Below are positions 18,597 through 27,008 of a stretch of DNA of 64,000 nt, piece by piece (within the stretch, counting starts at the first letter, position 1; the number at the start of each line of letters is the position of its first letter). This DNA comes from CAVQBL01 sp963710715. GTDB lineage: Bacteria; Pseudomonadota; Gammaproteobacteria; DSM-16500. The position numbers and the translations under genes are program-made. The DNA lies in the NCBI GenBank assembly GCA_963710715.1, contig CAVQBL010000016.1, positions 62,001 to 126,000 on the forward strand, in the 5' to 3' direction. The notes beneath the pieces were generated by a model. The model saw only the letters and a list, made by a program, of their open reading frames with translations, searched no databases and was not told the origin of the DNA.

Positions 18597-19358
18597 TCAA
18601 ATAAATAATGACCTGCCCCCGTCAATATTAATCACTTGCCCTGTAATAAAATCAGCAGAATTCACTAAAAATAAAACTGCCTTAGCAATTTCTTTTGCAT
18701 CACCGTGCCGTTTCAACACGGTACGGTCAATAATTTTTTGCTTACCCATCTCAGGCACTGTGTTTTCACCTTCAGGCCATGCCACTACACCTGGAGAAAT
18801 TGCGTTTACACGTACAGAAGGACCTAATTCTTTTGCCAATGCTTTGGTTAACATGATAAGCCCGGCTTTAGAAATACAATAAACTGAATAATCTCGCATG
18901 GGGCGTTCAGCATGAATATCCGCAATATTAACAATGCAACCTTGTTGCTTGCTCAAATGAGGCGCTGCTTGTTGTGATAAAAAAAATGCGGCCTTAAGGT
19001 TACTATTTAATAAATCGTCCCATTCTTGTTCTGTAACGTTGCCCATGACAGTTCTATAAAAACCAGAAGCATTATTAATTAATGCATCTAATCGCCCCCA
19101 TTCTGCAACAGCAGAATTTATTATTTCATGCAATCCATCCGTCTTAAGCAAATTTGCACAATAAATAATAGCGGAATGCTTACGTTTTTCATTTAATGCG
19201 GCACACAAGTTTTTAGCTTCTTTTTCAGAAGTGCGGTAATGCAAAATCACATTCATTCCATTCTGATGTAAAAGCGTAGCAATCTCAGCGCCTACACGTC
19301 TTGCAGCACCGGTGATAAGAGCAACTTTGTTGGTTGAGTGTTTTTGCATAGGGTCCAT
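18597..19358 (-). CDS. SDR oxidoreductase, pteridine-reductase-like (FolM type)
   Basis: A 253-residue short-chain dehydrogenase. The cofactor motif is TGAARRVG (about residues 17-24), and an Arg-containing HYRTS strand end suggests NADPH preference; both are hallmarks of pteridine/dihydromonapterin reductases. NNASGF follows, then the catalytic SVYCISKAG (YxxxK) and the C-terminal GQVINIDGG. The probable role is to reduce dihydrofolate or dihydromonapterin to the tetrahydro form. It lies 21 bases after hicB on the same strand, so it may be cotranscribed. A QueD-like protein of the pterin-synthase superfamily is encoded about 2 kb away. A FabG-like role cannot be fully excluded. Confidence 0.78.
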   Translation of the reverse strand: MDPMQKHSTNKVALITGAARRVGAEIATLLHQNGMNVILHYRTSEKEAKNLCAALNEKRKHSAIIYCANLLKTDGLHEIINSAVAEWGRLDALINNASGFYRTVMGNVTEQEWDDLLNSNLKAAFFLSQQAAPHLSKQQGCIVNIADIHAERPMRDYSVYCISKAGLIMLTKALAKELGPSVRVNAISPGVVAWPEGENTVPEMGKQKIIDRTVLKRHGDAKEIAKAVLFLVNSADFITGQVINIDGGRSLFI

Positions 19359-19379
19359 TATTAGAGCCGCCCGTTGTTT

Positions 19380-19712
19380 CTATCCCGCCTTTTGAACCTC
19401 ATGTTTAATTGCTTCAGCTACCCACGTGTTCAGGCTTTTTCCCGATTGCTTAGATGCTACATAAGCTTGGCGGTGCAGTTCAGGATCTAAGCGCACATTA
19501 AACTTGCCAGAAAATGGGCGTTCTGGCTCTTCGCCACGCTGCTCGCAAAACTCAAGGTAATCTTCAACTGACTCAATGAACGCCTTTTTTAGTTCTTTTG
19601 CGGTTTTACCTTGGAAAGTGATTACATCGCGGGTATTAATCACTTCACCGTGGAAAATCTCAGCTTCATCATCAAACTCTACATGGCCAACATAATCTTT
19701 ATACTTCAACAT
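19380..19712 (-). CDS. hicB: HicB-family antitoxin
   Basis: A 110-residue antitoxin. Residues about 1-60 are the HicB partial RNase-H-like domain (YKDYVGHVEFDDEAEIFHGEV, then ITFQGKTAKELKKAF). Residues about 70-105 are a ribbon-helix-helix DNA-binding tail (FNVRLDPELH, SLNTWVAEAI). It should bind the HicA toxin and repress its own promoter. Its start overlaps the end of hicA by 7 bases, the usual toxin-first hicAB order. Confidence 0.92.
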   Translation of the reverse strand: MLKYKDYVGHVEFDDEAEIFHGEVINTRDVITFQGKTAKELKKAFIESVEDYLEFCEQRGEEPERPFSGKFNVRLDPELHRQAYVASKQSGKSLNTWVAEAIKHEVQKAG

Positions 19713-19966
19713 AATTTAATCCTCGCTTCCATTAAAAAACGCCTCATTGATACAACTGCGCCTTTGTCTGTCTCTTTGCGCGGGGGAGGTCGATGGAACA
19801 CAGCTCTACATCCATTCAAGGCTATCCGCACCCGTGAGCCACTACCCTCCGTTATTTCTGCACCCAGAGCCAATAACATTGATTCAATATCTCTCCACAC
19901 AATACTTGCTTGTACTGGTGTGGCAAAGATCGCTTTAAGTGTATTTTCATGCTTCTTTTTTAACAT
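19706..19966 (-). CDS. hicA: HicA-family mRNA interferase toxin
   Basis: An 86-residue dsRBD-like toxin that cleaves mRNA. It has IVWRDIESMLLALGAEI followed by GSGSRVRI and the conserved FHRPPPRKE block with the His expected at the active site. Full-length HicA of this subtype is 80-90 residues, so the ATG at 19966 is chosen. The longer frame from 20029 adds an implausible aromatic leader. There is no Shine-Dalgarno before the start (the ATG lies in GCTATAATG). It is divergent from the methyltransferase gene. The pair appears intact. Confidence 0.9.
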   Translation of the reverse strand: MLKKKHENTLKAIFATPVQASIVWRDIESMLLALGAEITEGSGSRVRIALNGCRAVFHRPPPRKETDKGAVVSMRRFLMEARIKLC

Positions 19967-20192
19967 TATAGCATAGTACCATATTTTAGTATCACAGGAA
20001 AACCATGGAAAAAGCATTCTGATATTCATGAAAGAATACTCAGTTTATTTTTTATGCTCTCTAAAATCCATATTTGCAGTTTCTTAGTCAGCTCTGAGAA
20101 CTTTGAGCGATAAACTGGGTTGGTGTTTTTGCATATGATTTTTGTATAGTTTAATATCTCACGGGACGACAGCTCGAGATTATAACGTACCC

Positions 20193-21332
20193 ATGACAAC
20201 TTTACATAATCCACAACTCACTGAACTGATTCGCCAAGAAATTAAAAAATCCAATGGCTATATTAGTTTTGCGCGATTTATGGAACTTGCGCTCTATGCG
20301 AAAGAACTTGGCTATTACTGCACCGGTACGCAGAAATTTGGGAAAAGCGGTGACTTTCTCACTGCACCTGAAATTTCGCCATTATTTGCTAAATGCAGTG
20401 CTAGCCAATGCCAACAAATTTTAACGTCGCTAAACGGCGGTGATATTTTAGAACTCGGCGCAGGTTCAGGTGTTTTTGCTAAAGATTTACTGCTCGAGTT
20501 AGAAAAACTTAACTCTTTGCCCAACCATTATTTTATTTTTGAAATCAGCCCTGAGCTACGCCAACGTCAGCAACAATTTTTGCAAACACATTGCCCACAA
20601 TTTTTTTCTCGCATGACTTGGCTAGATACTTTACCTACTTCCGGAATTTCTGGAATTGTTATTGCCAATGAAGTATTAGATGCCATGCCTGTACATTGTT
20701 TTTATATCGATACAAACGGAATTAAAGAACACTGCGTAATGGTTGAAAAAGAACAATTTGCTTGGTGTATTGAAGATCCCACAACCACTGAATTAGCCGA
20801 AAAAGTTAAAGTAATACAGCAAGAGTTCTCGTTACCTACTGGATATAAATCAGAAATCAATTTGATGCTGCCCGCATGGACCCACACTCTTTCAAACGTC
20901 TTAAAACGCGGAGTCATTTTATTGATCGATTATGGTTATGGTCGCGGTGAGTATTACCACCCTGACCGTAACCAAGGAACATTAATGTGCTACTACCAAC
21001 ATCAGCGCCACGATAACCCCTTCCTGCATGTGGGCTTACAAGACATTACCTCGCACGTGGACTTTACCACAGTCATTGAAAGCGCTACCGCTAATCAGCT
21101 AGCGTTAGGCGGGTTCACCACACAGGCGGGGTTTCTTTTAGCGTGCGGCTTAATGGAATTAGCTGAAGAAAAAAACTTATCCGAAATTGAACGTTACCGA
21201 CAAAACCAAGCTATCAAAACACTCACATTCCCCTCTCAAATGGGCGAAGCGATCAAAGTTATTGCTTTAAATAAGGACTTTAATACTCCTTTACTCGGGT
21301 TTTCTTTGCAGGATAGACAAAGACTTTTGTAA
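20193..21332 (+). CDS. MidA/NDUFAF7-like class I SAM methyltransferase
   Basis: A 379-residue methyltransferase of the MidA family. Motifs are GYISFARFMELALY and GDFLTAPEISPLFA near the N-terminus, the SAM-binding ILELGAGSGVFA near residue 88, VIANEVLDAMPVH near 155, and LLIDYGYGRGEYYHP near 245. Mitochondrial members methylate an arginine of complex I; the bacterial substrate is not established. The ATG at 20193 fits the family start (an upstream frame from 20142 overlaps the promoter region shared with hicA). Confidence 0.88.
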   Translation: MTTLHNPQLTELIRQEIKKSNGYISFARFMELALYAKELGYYCTGTQKFGKSGDFLTAPEISPLFAKCSASQCQQILTSLNGGDILELGAGSGVFAKDLLLELEKLNSLPNHYFIFEISPELRQRQQQFLQTHCPQFFSRMTWLDTLPTSGISGIVIANEVLDAMPVHCFYIDTNGIKEHCVMVEKEQFAWCIEDPTTTELAEKVKVIQQEFSLPTGYKSEINLMLPAWTHTLSNVLKRGVILLIDYGYGRGEYYHPDRNQGTLMCYYQHQRHDNPFLHVGLQDITSHVDFTTVIESATANQLALGGFTTQAGFLLACGLMELAEEKNLSEIERYRQNQAIKTLTFPSQMGEAIKVIALNKDFNTPLLGFSLQDRQRLL

Positions 21333-21369
21333 CCAGGTAAATCATTGTATAATACTTGACTTTTTGTGC

Positions 21370-21485
21370 CGTCATTGCGAGGAGCGTGCTCTTCGCGACG
21401 AAGCAATCCAGTACCGCCTACAACATATCACCATTCTGGATTGCCACGCCTCACATAAAGCTAAGGCGTGAGGCTCGCAATGACG
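21370..21485. repeat. Palindromic repeat family A, complete copy
   Basis: Nearly identical to the copy at 7847, including the ctggattgccacgcctcac block, but lacking about 30 bases after cttcgcgac. It is followed by gttctttttagttac, the conserved outer flank. Confidence 0.85.
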
Positions 21486-21535
21486 AGTTCTTTTTAGTTA
21501 CTATGCTTTTTTAAATAGGTCACAGGGGCTTATCA

Positions 21536-22027
21536 GTGTCGCGTTTAGCAATTATTGAATTACATAAAGAAGAATTGAAGTTTTCCGCTGGGCATTTCAT
21601 GTTGTTTTCTGCTACAGAACGCGAAAAAATGCACGGTCACGATTATATGATCAGTGCCGCTTTCCACACACTCATCAAAAGCAATGGTATGGCATTTGAT
21701 TGCCGTGAATATAAACAAAAATTGGCCAAATTCTGCCAATTACTCGATTATCAGTTTATATTACCTGGGCAATCAGATTTTATGCGCCTAGAAGATACCG
21801 GAGACAGATGGATTGCATATTTTGGGCAAGAGACCTTTTCCTTCCTTAAAAAAGACGTGGTAGTATTACCTATCAGTAATGTAACACTGGAAGAGTTATC
21901 TTACTGGCTTTTGCAACAACTTACTCAAAATGAACAGGAATTAAAAAAACATTGCATACAAGGCATCGCCTTAAAAGTTTTTAATGGTCGTGGGGAGTCG
22001 GGGGCAGCGAACTGGGGAAAGACCTAA
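21536..22027 (+). CDS. 6-pyruvoyltetrahydropterin synthase/QueD-like protein, variant active site
   Basis: A 163-residue T-fold protein of the PTPS/QueD superfamily. The zinc-binding pattern is present: FSAGHF near residue 18 and HGHDY near residue 34. The Cys normally found between these His motifs is absent (the segment reads MLFSATEREKM). The LDH motif that supplies the catalytic His reads LDY. The late glutamate region (LEELSYWLL) is kept. It may therefore have a different pterin-related activity or only bind ligand. The start is GTG, supported by an AGGGG ribosome-binding site and the family N-terminus. It lies upstream of the ClpB-like gene. Confidence 0.75.
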   Translation: MSRLAIIELHKEELKFSAGHFMLFSATEREKMHGHDYMISAAFHTLIKSNGMAFDCREYKQKLAKFCQLLDYQFILPGQSDFMRLEDTGDRWIAYFGQETFSFLKKDVVVLPISNVTLEELSYWLLQQLTQNEQELKKHCIQGIALKVFNGRGESGAANWGKT

Positions 22028-22052
22028 TTCATTATATAATTAGTTAGGGGCT

Positions 22053-22081
22053 GTTTACATTTTTGCTCTGCAAATGTAAAC
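22053..22081 (+). terminator. Hairpin in the QueD-like/AAA gap
   Basis: Perfect 10-bp arms GTTTACATTT/AAATGTAAAC around a 9-base loop lie just before the ribosome-binding site of the next gene. It could be a weak terminator or translational control element. Confidence 0.4.
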
Positions 22082-22104
22082 AAATCCTAGGAGAACTCTG
22101 GCAC

Positions 22105-23991
22105 ATGACTGAACGCAAATCCATATTCACCCAATATGCGTACAACCTTTCTCACAACAAAAATGCACCAGCAATCTTAAAAGATAATCCACAAATTCCA
22201 TTGATTCTCGACACATTAGGCCGCAAACAGCGACATCATGTCGTACTCCTTAATTCATTCGCTGAAAAAATTAATCTCGCTATTATGGAAAGTATTGCGC
22301 ACGCTTTATCAAGCGATTTTCTTCCAAAAACACTGCGTGAAACAGATGTTGTTTATTTTGATGCAACACGCTTTGCACTCTGTACTGAACTACCGCACAA
22401 AATAGAACAAGAATTTCGTATTTTATGCGAGCAAGTGCGCGCTTCAAATAAACGCATTATTTTTGGGATTAACCATTTACTGTGTAAAGAAACGGAAAAC
22501 TCTCTTAGCTGTCTAGAAAACTTGCTTAAATCTCTTTTATCAGACGAAAAATGGCGCTTCATTGTTTTAACCAGCCCATTTCGCTATCAAGAATGTACTG
22601 CGCACTTACCTTATATCAATGAGCACTTCTATCCCATCAAATTGAGCGAACCAGGAGAAAACGAAATCTTAGCTTTGCTCAAAGCATGCAGAAATGAATT
22701 GGAAAGTTTTCACCAAATATTAATTCCTGAAGAAACTTTTGCTTTTGCATTATTCGCAGCTAAAAATTATTTAAGTGGTCCGCAACATTGTTTTGATAAG
22801 GCGTTGGAATTACTCGACAGTGGCGCAGCACGCGCAAGCTCCGCAGAACGCATGGATCCAACAGGACAATATAAACCTGTATTAACAAATGCTATTTTGG
22901 CTAATATCGTATCGAACTGGACAGGCATTCCTACATCTCACTTACAACCCAATAAATTAAAATCCGCTGAATTTGCAAAAGCGATACAGCGACAAGTGTA
23001 CGGCCAAGAATCCGCTATCAATTTAATTGGATCCATATTGCAACATGGGCGAATTAAATTCCAAGAAAAAAGCGGGCCATTATGTAGCTTTTTATTTGCG
23101 GGACCTCAAAACGTTGGAAAAACACAATCTGCTTATGCTATGGCTGAGCAATTATTTGGGCATAAATATGCTTTGCTACATATTAATCTCGATAAAACTC
23201 ATTTACCTTCTTCATTAACCGACATTAAAGTCATGACAGAAGCTCCGGAAAGCAATGGAACTTCCTTGCTTTCCGCCATTCAACAAACACCTTACGCAGT
23301 TGTGCTATTAGAAAATATTAATCAAGCTACCCTGGGAGCCATTCACCTTTTTGAAGACATTTTTACTTATGGATATGCTACAGATTCTCGAGGAAATAGG
23401 TATGACTTTCGCAATGCAATTATAGTCATTACAACCACCTTAGGGACAGAACGCATCCTCAACCTCACTCAACCACAACGTTTGCATGAAGCAGCTCAAC
23501 CTATGGATCTTCTGCAACTGGTGTTGAATGAAGCACCCACTGATCTTGCACCGCATACGATCCAACATTTATCAACACAAGAACTGTGTGAAGCCATCAT
23601 GCCAACCTTAGAAACCCTTTTCTCACCTGACTTATTGCGGCACTTAAATATTGTGCCTTTTGTTCCACTCGATTACGCCGCGATCGAAAAAATTATTCGC
23701 TTAAAACTAAAAACATTTGCTAAGCAATTGGATACAAAATTCGGTATTGAATTAAGTTACGTCCCCGAAATTATTCGCTTTCTTTCCCAAGAAGCTTTGT
23801 GGCGGCGTCAGCATATAAAATCCATCGACAAATTACTCGAACAACATCTTTATACTTCCGTCGCACATGAAATTTTAATGCATGCTGAAGATAAGAACCG
23901 ACCGAAGCATTTGCATATTCAACTTAATGATGCTGGGCAATTATTGCGTTGTGAACTGGCGACTGCGGGTGATGCAGCAGTGCATAAATGA
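22105..23991 (+). CDS. ClpB-like AAA+ protein with degenerate nucleotide-binding motifs
   Basis: A 628-residue protein that follows the ClpB/ClpA two-ring layout. In the first module (about residues 40-150) the Walker A position reads LLNSFAEKIN and the Walker B position reads IIFGINHLL, so neither is functional. The linker IVSNWTGIPTSHL is classic Clp. The second module has an intact Walker A (GPQNVGKTQ), but its Walker B reads VVLLENINQA instead of LLDEVEKA and sensor 1 reads TTTLG. The aromatic pore loop (GYVGYE) is not found. It may be a non-hydrolysing scaffold or regulator. The ATG follows a TAGGAGA ribosome-binding site. Confidence 0.75.
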   Translation: MTERKSIFTQYAYNLSHNKNAPAILKDNPQIPLILDTLGRKQRHHVVLLNSFAEKINLAIMESIAHALSSDFLPKTLRETDVVYFDATRFALCTELPHKIEQEFRILCEQVRASNKRIIFGINHLLCKETENSLSCLENLLKSLLSDEKWRFIVLTSPFRYQECTAHLPYINEHFYPIKLSEPGENEILALLKACRNELESFHQILIPEETFAFALFAAKNYLSGPQHCFDKALELLDSGAARASSAERMDPTGQYKPVLTNAILANIVSNWTGIPTSHLQPNKLKSAEFAKAIQRQVYGQESAINLIGSILQHGRIKFQEKSGPLCSFLFAGPQNVGKTQSAYAMAEQLFGHKYALLHINLDKTHLPSSLTDIKVMTEAPESNGTSLLSAIQQTPYAVVLLENINQATLGAIHLFEDIFTYGYATDSRGNRYDFRNAIIVITTTLGTERILNLTQPQRLHEAAQPMDLLQLVLNEAPTDLAPHTIQHLSTQELCEAIMPTLETLFSPDLLRHLNIVPFVPLDYAAIEKIIRLKLKTFAKQLDTKFGIELSYVPEIIRFLSQEALWRRQHIKSIDKLLEQHLYTSVAHEILMHAEDKNRPKHLHIQLNDAGQLLRCELATAGDAAVHK

Positions 23992-24003
23992 ATTTTTTTA
24001 TAT

Positions 24004-24456
24004 CTAGGGGTTAGCACTATAGGTATAGCTAAAATCAGCTCCCGTGGTGCAACCAGAAGCTGCATTATAATGATTATTTGAATTTAATCTGGGCAGCAAC
24101 GCAGCACAAACAGCAGAGGGCATCGCGCCAAGATCCACAGTATAAGAGCTTGTTGAAGGAGTAACCCTAATCGAAGTACCCCAGGGAGTAGTGTTTACTG
24201 ACATAGCTGGCAATAACTGCGCCAAAGTTGCGTTACTGACAGGCGTTGTACCATTGTATGTACCGCCATTTGCTTGTGCAATACCATCTGCAGCAGCAGT
24301 AATTGCCTGGATTTGCTGCATAATAGTATTCACTTGTTGAGAAGAAACTGCTGATTGATAATAACGTATCGACATCACAATAATCATGGCGGCAATCGCT
24401 AACACCAACATGATTTCTAATAGGGTAACGCCTAACATTGACTTAAGAGATTTCAT
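24004..24456 (-). CDS. Type IV prepilin-like protein
   Basis: A 150-residue secreted protein with a short basic leader and prepilin peptidase site (SMLG/VTLLEIMLVLAI). Mature position 1 is Val rather than Phe, and the position-5 Glu is kept. The hydrophobic helix covers residues 9-30. The globular part is Ser/Thr/Gly-rich with two Cys near the C-terminus (VCAALL and SGCTTG) that could form the pilin D-loop disulfide. It resembles PilS-type major pilins more than type IVa PilA. No assembly genes are nearby, so it is either assembled by a distant system or an orphan pilin. Confidence 0.78.
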   Translation of the reverse strand: MKSLKSMLGVTLLEIMLVLAIAAMIIVMSIRYYQSAVSSQQVNTIMQQIQAITAAADGIAQANGGTYNGTTPVSNATLAQLLPAMSVNTTPWGTSIRVTPSTSSYTVDLGAMPSAVCAALLPRLNSNNHYNAASGCTTGADFSYTYSANP

Positions 24457-24536
24457 AGGACTTCAACCTTCCTCTTTCAGATACTGACAGGGCTTACATA
24501 TTGTTAAGTATAGCAATAAAGTGCGGTTTTCTCATT

Positions 24537-24640
24537 AGAGTTCTTTCCAAACCTGCGCCTTTTTTTGTTACTCTTCGTTGCACCTGCGTTACTCGGTGCG
24601 CCTCGAGTAACAAAAAAATACTGGGTTTGGAAAAAACTCT
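24537..24640. repeat. Long imperfect inverted repeat
   Basis: The arms begin agagttctttccaaacc and end gggtttggaaaaaactct, with inner arms tttttttgttactc/gagtaacaaaaaaa. The loop contains gcacctgcgttactcggtgc. It lies between the divergent pilin and esterase genes. Confidence 0.75.
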
Positions 24641-24693
24641 ATTAAAGGTTACTATGTATTTTTTAGGTAAGCAAGCATAATAGGTTCGCATTG

Positions 24694-25380
24694 ATGGATG
24701 CTAAAACACAAAGCTCTCTTTTACCTTATATTGAAACTACTCCTAAAATCAATGTGATAGGTAGTGTTATCTGGTTGCACGGCCTAGGTGCTGATGGCAA
24801 TGACTTTAAGCCTATTGTCCCTGAGCTCAATCTACCCGCTAACCTTCCGTTACGCTTTATATTCCCGCATGCACCTTTGCAACCCGTCACCATTAATAAT
24901 GGTTATGTGATGCGCGCTTGGTACGATATTGTATCTCTGAAAATCGATGAGCATGCCGACCAAAAAGGGATACAAAATTCTGTCCGCCAACTAGAACGTT
25001 TAATTGAAAACGAAGAAAAACGTGGGATCCCTGCAGAGAAAATCGTTTTAGCTGGCTTTTCTCAAGGAGCTGTAATTGCCCTCGCCACCGGGTTATGTTT
25101 TACACGGAAATTAGCCGGCATCTTAGCTCTATCGGGATACTTACCTCATGCCGAACAAGTCATTGCAAAAGCAAGCCCCGCAAATCAGGCTACGCCTATT
25201 TTCATAGGGCATGGCACGGAAGATACTATAGTGCCTTTTTTTCTGGGCCATACAACATATGAAACTTTAAAAAAGCACGCGTATCAAGTCAGCTGGCACA
25301 GCTATCCCATGCCGCATTCTGTTTGCGCGAGTGAAATTAAAGATATTTCAGATTGGTTGCAGGCAGTTTTTAACAAATAG
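24694..25380 (+). CDS. Carboxylesterase/phospholipase, alpha/beta hydrolase
   Basis: A 228-residue cytoplasmic hydrolase of the phospholipase/carboxylesterase (acyl-protein-thioesterase-like) family. It shows the oxyanion-hole strand VIWLHGLGADGNDF near residue 25, the nucleophile elbow GFSQGA near residue 124, an acid region GTEDTIVPF, and the catalytic His in MPHSV near the C-terminus. The triad is complete. The ATG at 24694 is used rather than the overlapping TTG. The 3' end overlaps the convergent barrel gene by 11 bases. Confidence 0.9.
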   Translation: MDAKTQSSLLPYIETTPKINVIGSVIWLHGLGADGNDFKPIVPELNLPANLPLRFIFPHAPLQPVTINNGYVMRAWYDIVSLKIDEHADQKGIQNSVRQLERLIENEEKRGIPAEKIVLAGFSQGAVIALATGLCFTRKLAGILALSGYLPHAEQVIAKASPANQATPIFIGHGTEDTIVPFFLGHTTYETLKKHAYQVSWHSYPMPHSVCASEIKDISDWLQAVFNK

Positions 25381-26008
25381 AAAAACTAGGGCCACATCCC
25401 CAGTCAATAATATATGTAAGACCCAGCGAATAAAGATCAATGCTACCTGTTTGATTCCGATCTGTGGTGGCAGCTCTATTGCCTTGAAGCGTGAGTGAAA
25501 GGCTAGGAGTAAAAATATAACCCGCGCCTACTCCAAAATAATAACCCCATTTGTATTTATTGCTTTTGCTAGAAGTACCGCTGGCAAAATTTCCTCCCAA
25601 GCTTGAAGCAAGTCTAGTCGCGCCCAATTTTGTAAATAATTCAAAATTAAGACAACTAATAGAAATTGGCCAAATGAGTTTGCCTGCTAAGTTATATGAA
25701 TAGAATCTATCTTGAGTATTTCCTATCCCTACGGGACCTGTGATTTTAACATTCGCATAACGGGTATAACCCAATTCAGCAGCAAGTAATGAAGTAAATT
25801 TGTAGCCTCCACTGACATTAAAGCCAGCGCCTTTACTTTTAACTGATACCGAACCTGGATAATTTTTCTGATGCAATTTTGAATAACCGAAGTTGCCTTC
25901 AACATACCAACCGGATGGCAAAGACTGCGCTGCCATGACACATTGAGTTGCATTAAAAGCAATTGTCCCTATGATTGTTAATGTTAATATTTTCACATTT
26001 TTTATCAT
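25370..26008 (-). CDS. OmpA-like outer-membrane beta-barrel protein
   Basis: A 212-residue protein with a signal peptide (ILTLTIIGTIAFNATQCVMA) and an eight-strand-type barrel: GWYVEGNFGYSKL, GAGFNVSGGYKF, LAAELGYTRY and LFTKLGATR. The C-terminal segment SIDLYSLGLTYII resembles the terminal strand of small barrels. The ATG at 26008 puts the signal peptide at the N-terminus; an upstream ATG adds a Cys-rich leader and is unlikely. It sits next to a broken barrel gene, so this is a small cluster of surface-protein genes. Confidence 0.78.
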   Translation of the reverse strand: MIKNVKILTLTIIGTIAFNATQCVMAAQSLPSGWYVEGNFGYSKLHQKNYPGSVSVKSKGAGFNVSGGYKFTSLLAAELGYTRYANVKITGPVGIGNTQDRFYSYNLAGKLIWPISISCLNFELFTKLGATRLASSLGGNFASGTSSKSNKYKWGYYFGVGAGYIFTPSLSLTLQGNRAATTDRNQTGSIDLYSLGLTYIIDWGCGPSFSIC

Positions 26009-26086
26009 ACGACAAAAACAACAGAACAAACAGGAAGGAAAGAAAACCGTTCCCATACTCGGAAGTATGGGAATGTGCTATCTAAA

Positions 26087-26732
26087 TTAATCAAACAGCC
26101 ATACTACACCAACGTCTGTTTGATTGGTGTTAACATGACCACCCCCAACAGCGCTAGAGCCGTAACGAGCATATGTATACTCCATACGGGCCACTAAACA
26201 TGGAGTAAGATTAGTTTGCGCACCAAGACCAAGTTGAACGCCAGTAGCATTGTTACCTGCACTGCTAAAGCGTGTTCTTACTACGCCAACAGGAAGATAT
26301 GCCATCACATGGTCAGTAAGCATGTAGCCTGGTCTAAAGCTTATACCATAGCCCCATGTTGTTCTTGGGCTAACATCACGGACACGAACGTTAGTGCCAA
26401 GCGCAGTAGTAGAAGTACGACGATGTCCACTGCTCTGCTTACATTAGCATCCCCTTGGATAAATAACTCACCACCAAGATACCAACAAGGATTAAGCATA
26501 GCACCATAACCACCAAATACTTTTCCCGTTACCGCATTGGAATAGCGTTTGCCAGTTAGTATGGTCACCTGAGTACCCGCACTATTAACTTCAAAACCAT
26601 TGTCTCACCGGAAACAGTATTTACTCTTGAGCCAATACTTGCACCTAGATAAGGAGCAGCACCCATATTAGCAAAAGCAACGCTTGAACTTACCGCTAAA
26701 ACCGCACTTGCAATTAATAACTTCTTAAACAT
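26087..26732 (-). pseudogene. Frameshifted outer-membrane protein gene
   Basis: The ATG at 26732 opens a clean signal peptide (MFKKLLIASAVLAVSSSVAFA) and a barrel start GAAPYLGASIGSR. The frame breaks after about 50 residues near 26590, resumes in another frame (VTILTGKRYSNAV, VFGGYGAML), breaks again near 26420, and resumes (YMLTDHVMAYLPVG to GVVWLFD). The three pieces read together as one barrel protein of about 210 residues. Two indels explain everything, so this is either a decayed surface antigen, a phase-variable state or an assembly error. Confidence 0.8.
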
Positions 26733-26816
26733 AATTTAAACTCCTAAACTTTCTTCTTTATGTTTATCACCAGGCTAATGTTTAAATTTCTTTAACATTA
26801 AACTGATGTTCCATGC

Positions 26817-26893
26817 TTACCTAGTATCATCACTCTTTATAACTGAGTGGGTTTATCGTCCGGATAAGTAACCTCTAGAGAGATACTTGGTAA
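26817..26893. repeat. Inverted repeat upstream of the broken barrel gene
   Basis: The arms TTACCTAGTATC and GATACTTGGTAA pair with one mismatch around a 53-base loop. It lies in the 276-base gap between guaC and the pseudogene, about 85 bases before the pseudogene start. Its role is not clear. Confidence 0.4.
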
Positions 26894-27008
26894 ATCATCT
26901 GCATATCCATATATGCAACACCCATTGTTTCATTTCAGATACAAAGAACAACTTATCATAAAACATTTCAAATCAAGGTTCAACTATTTCGCAAGCAATA
27001 TGTATTTT

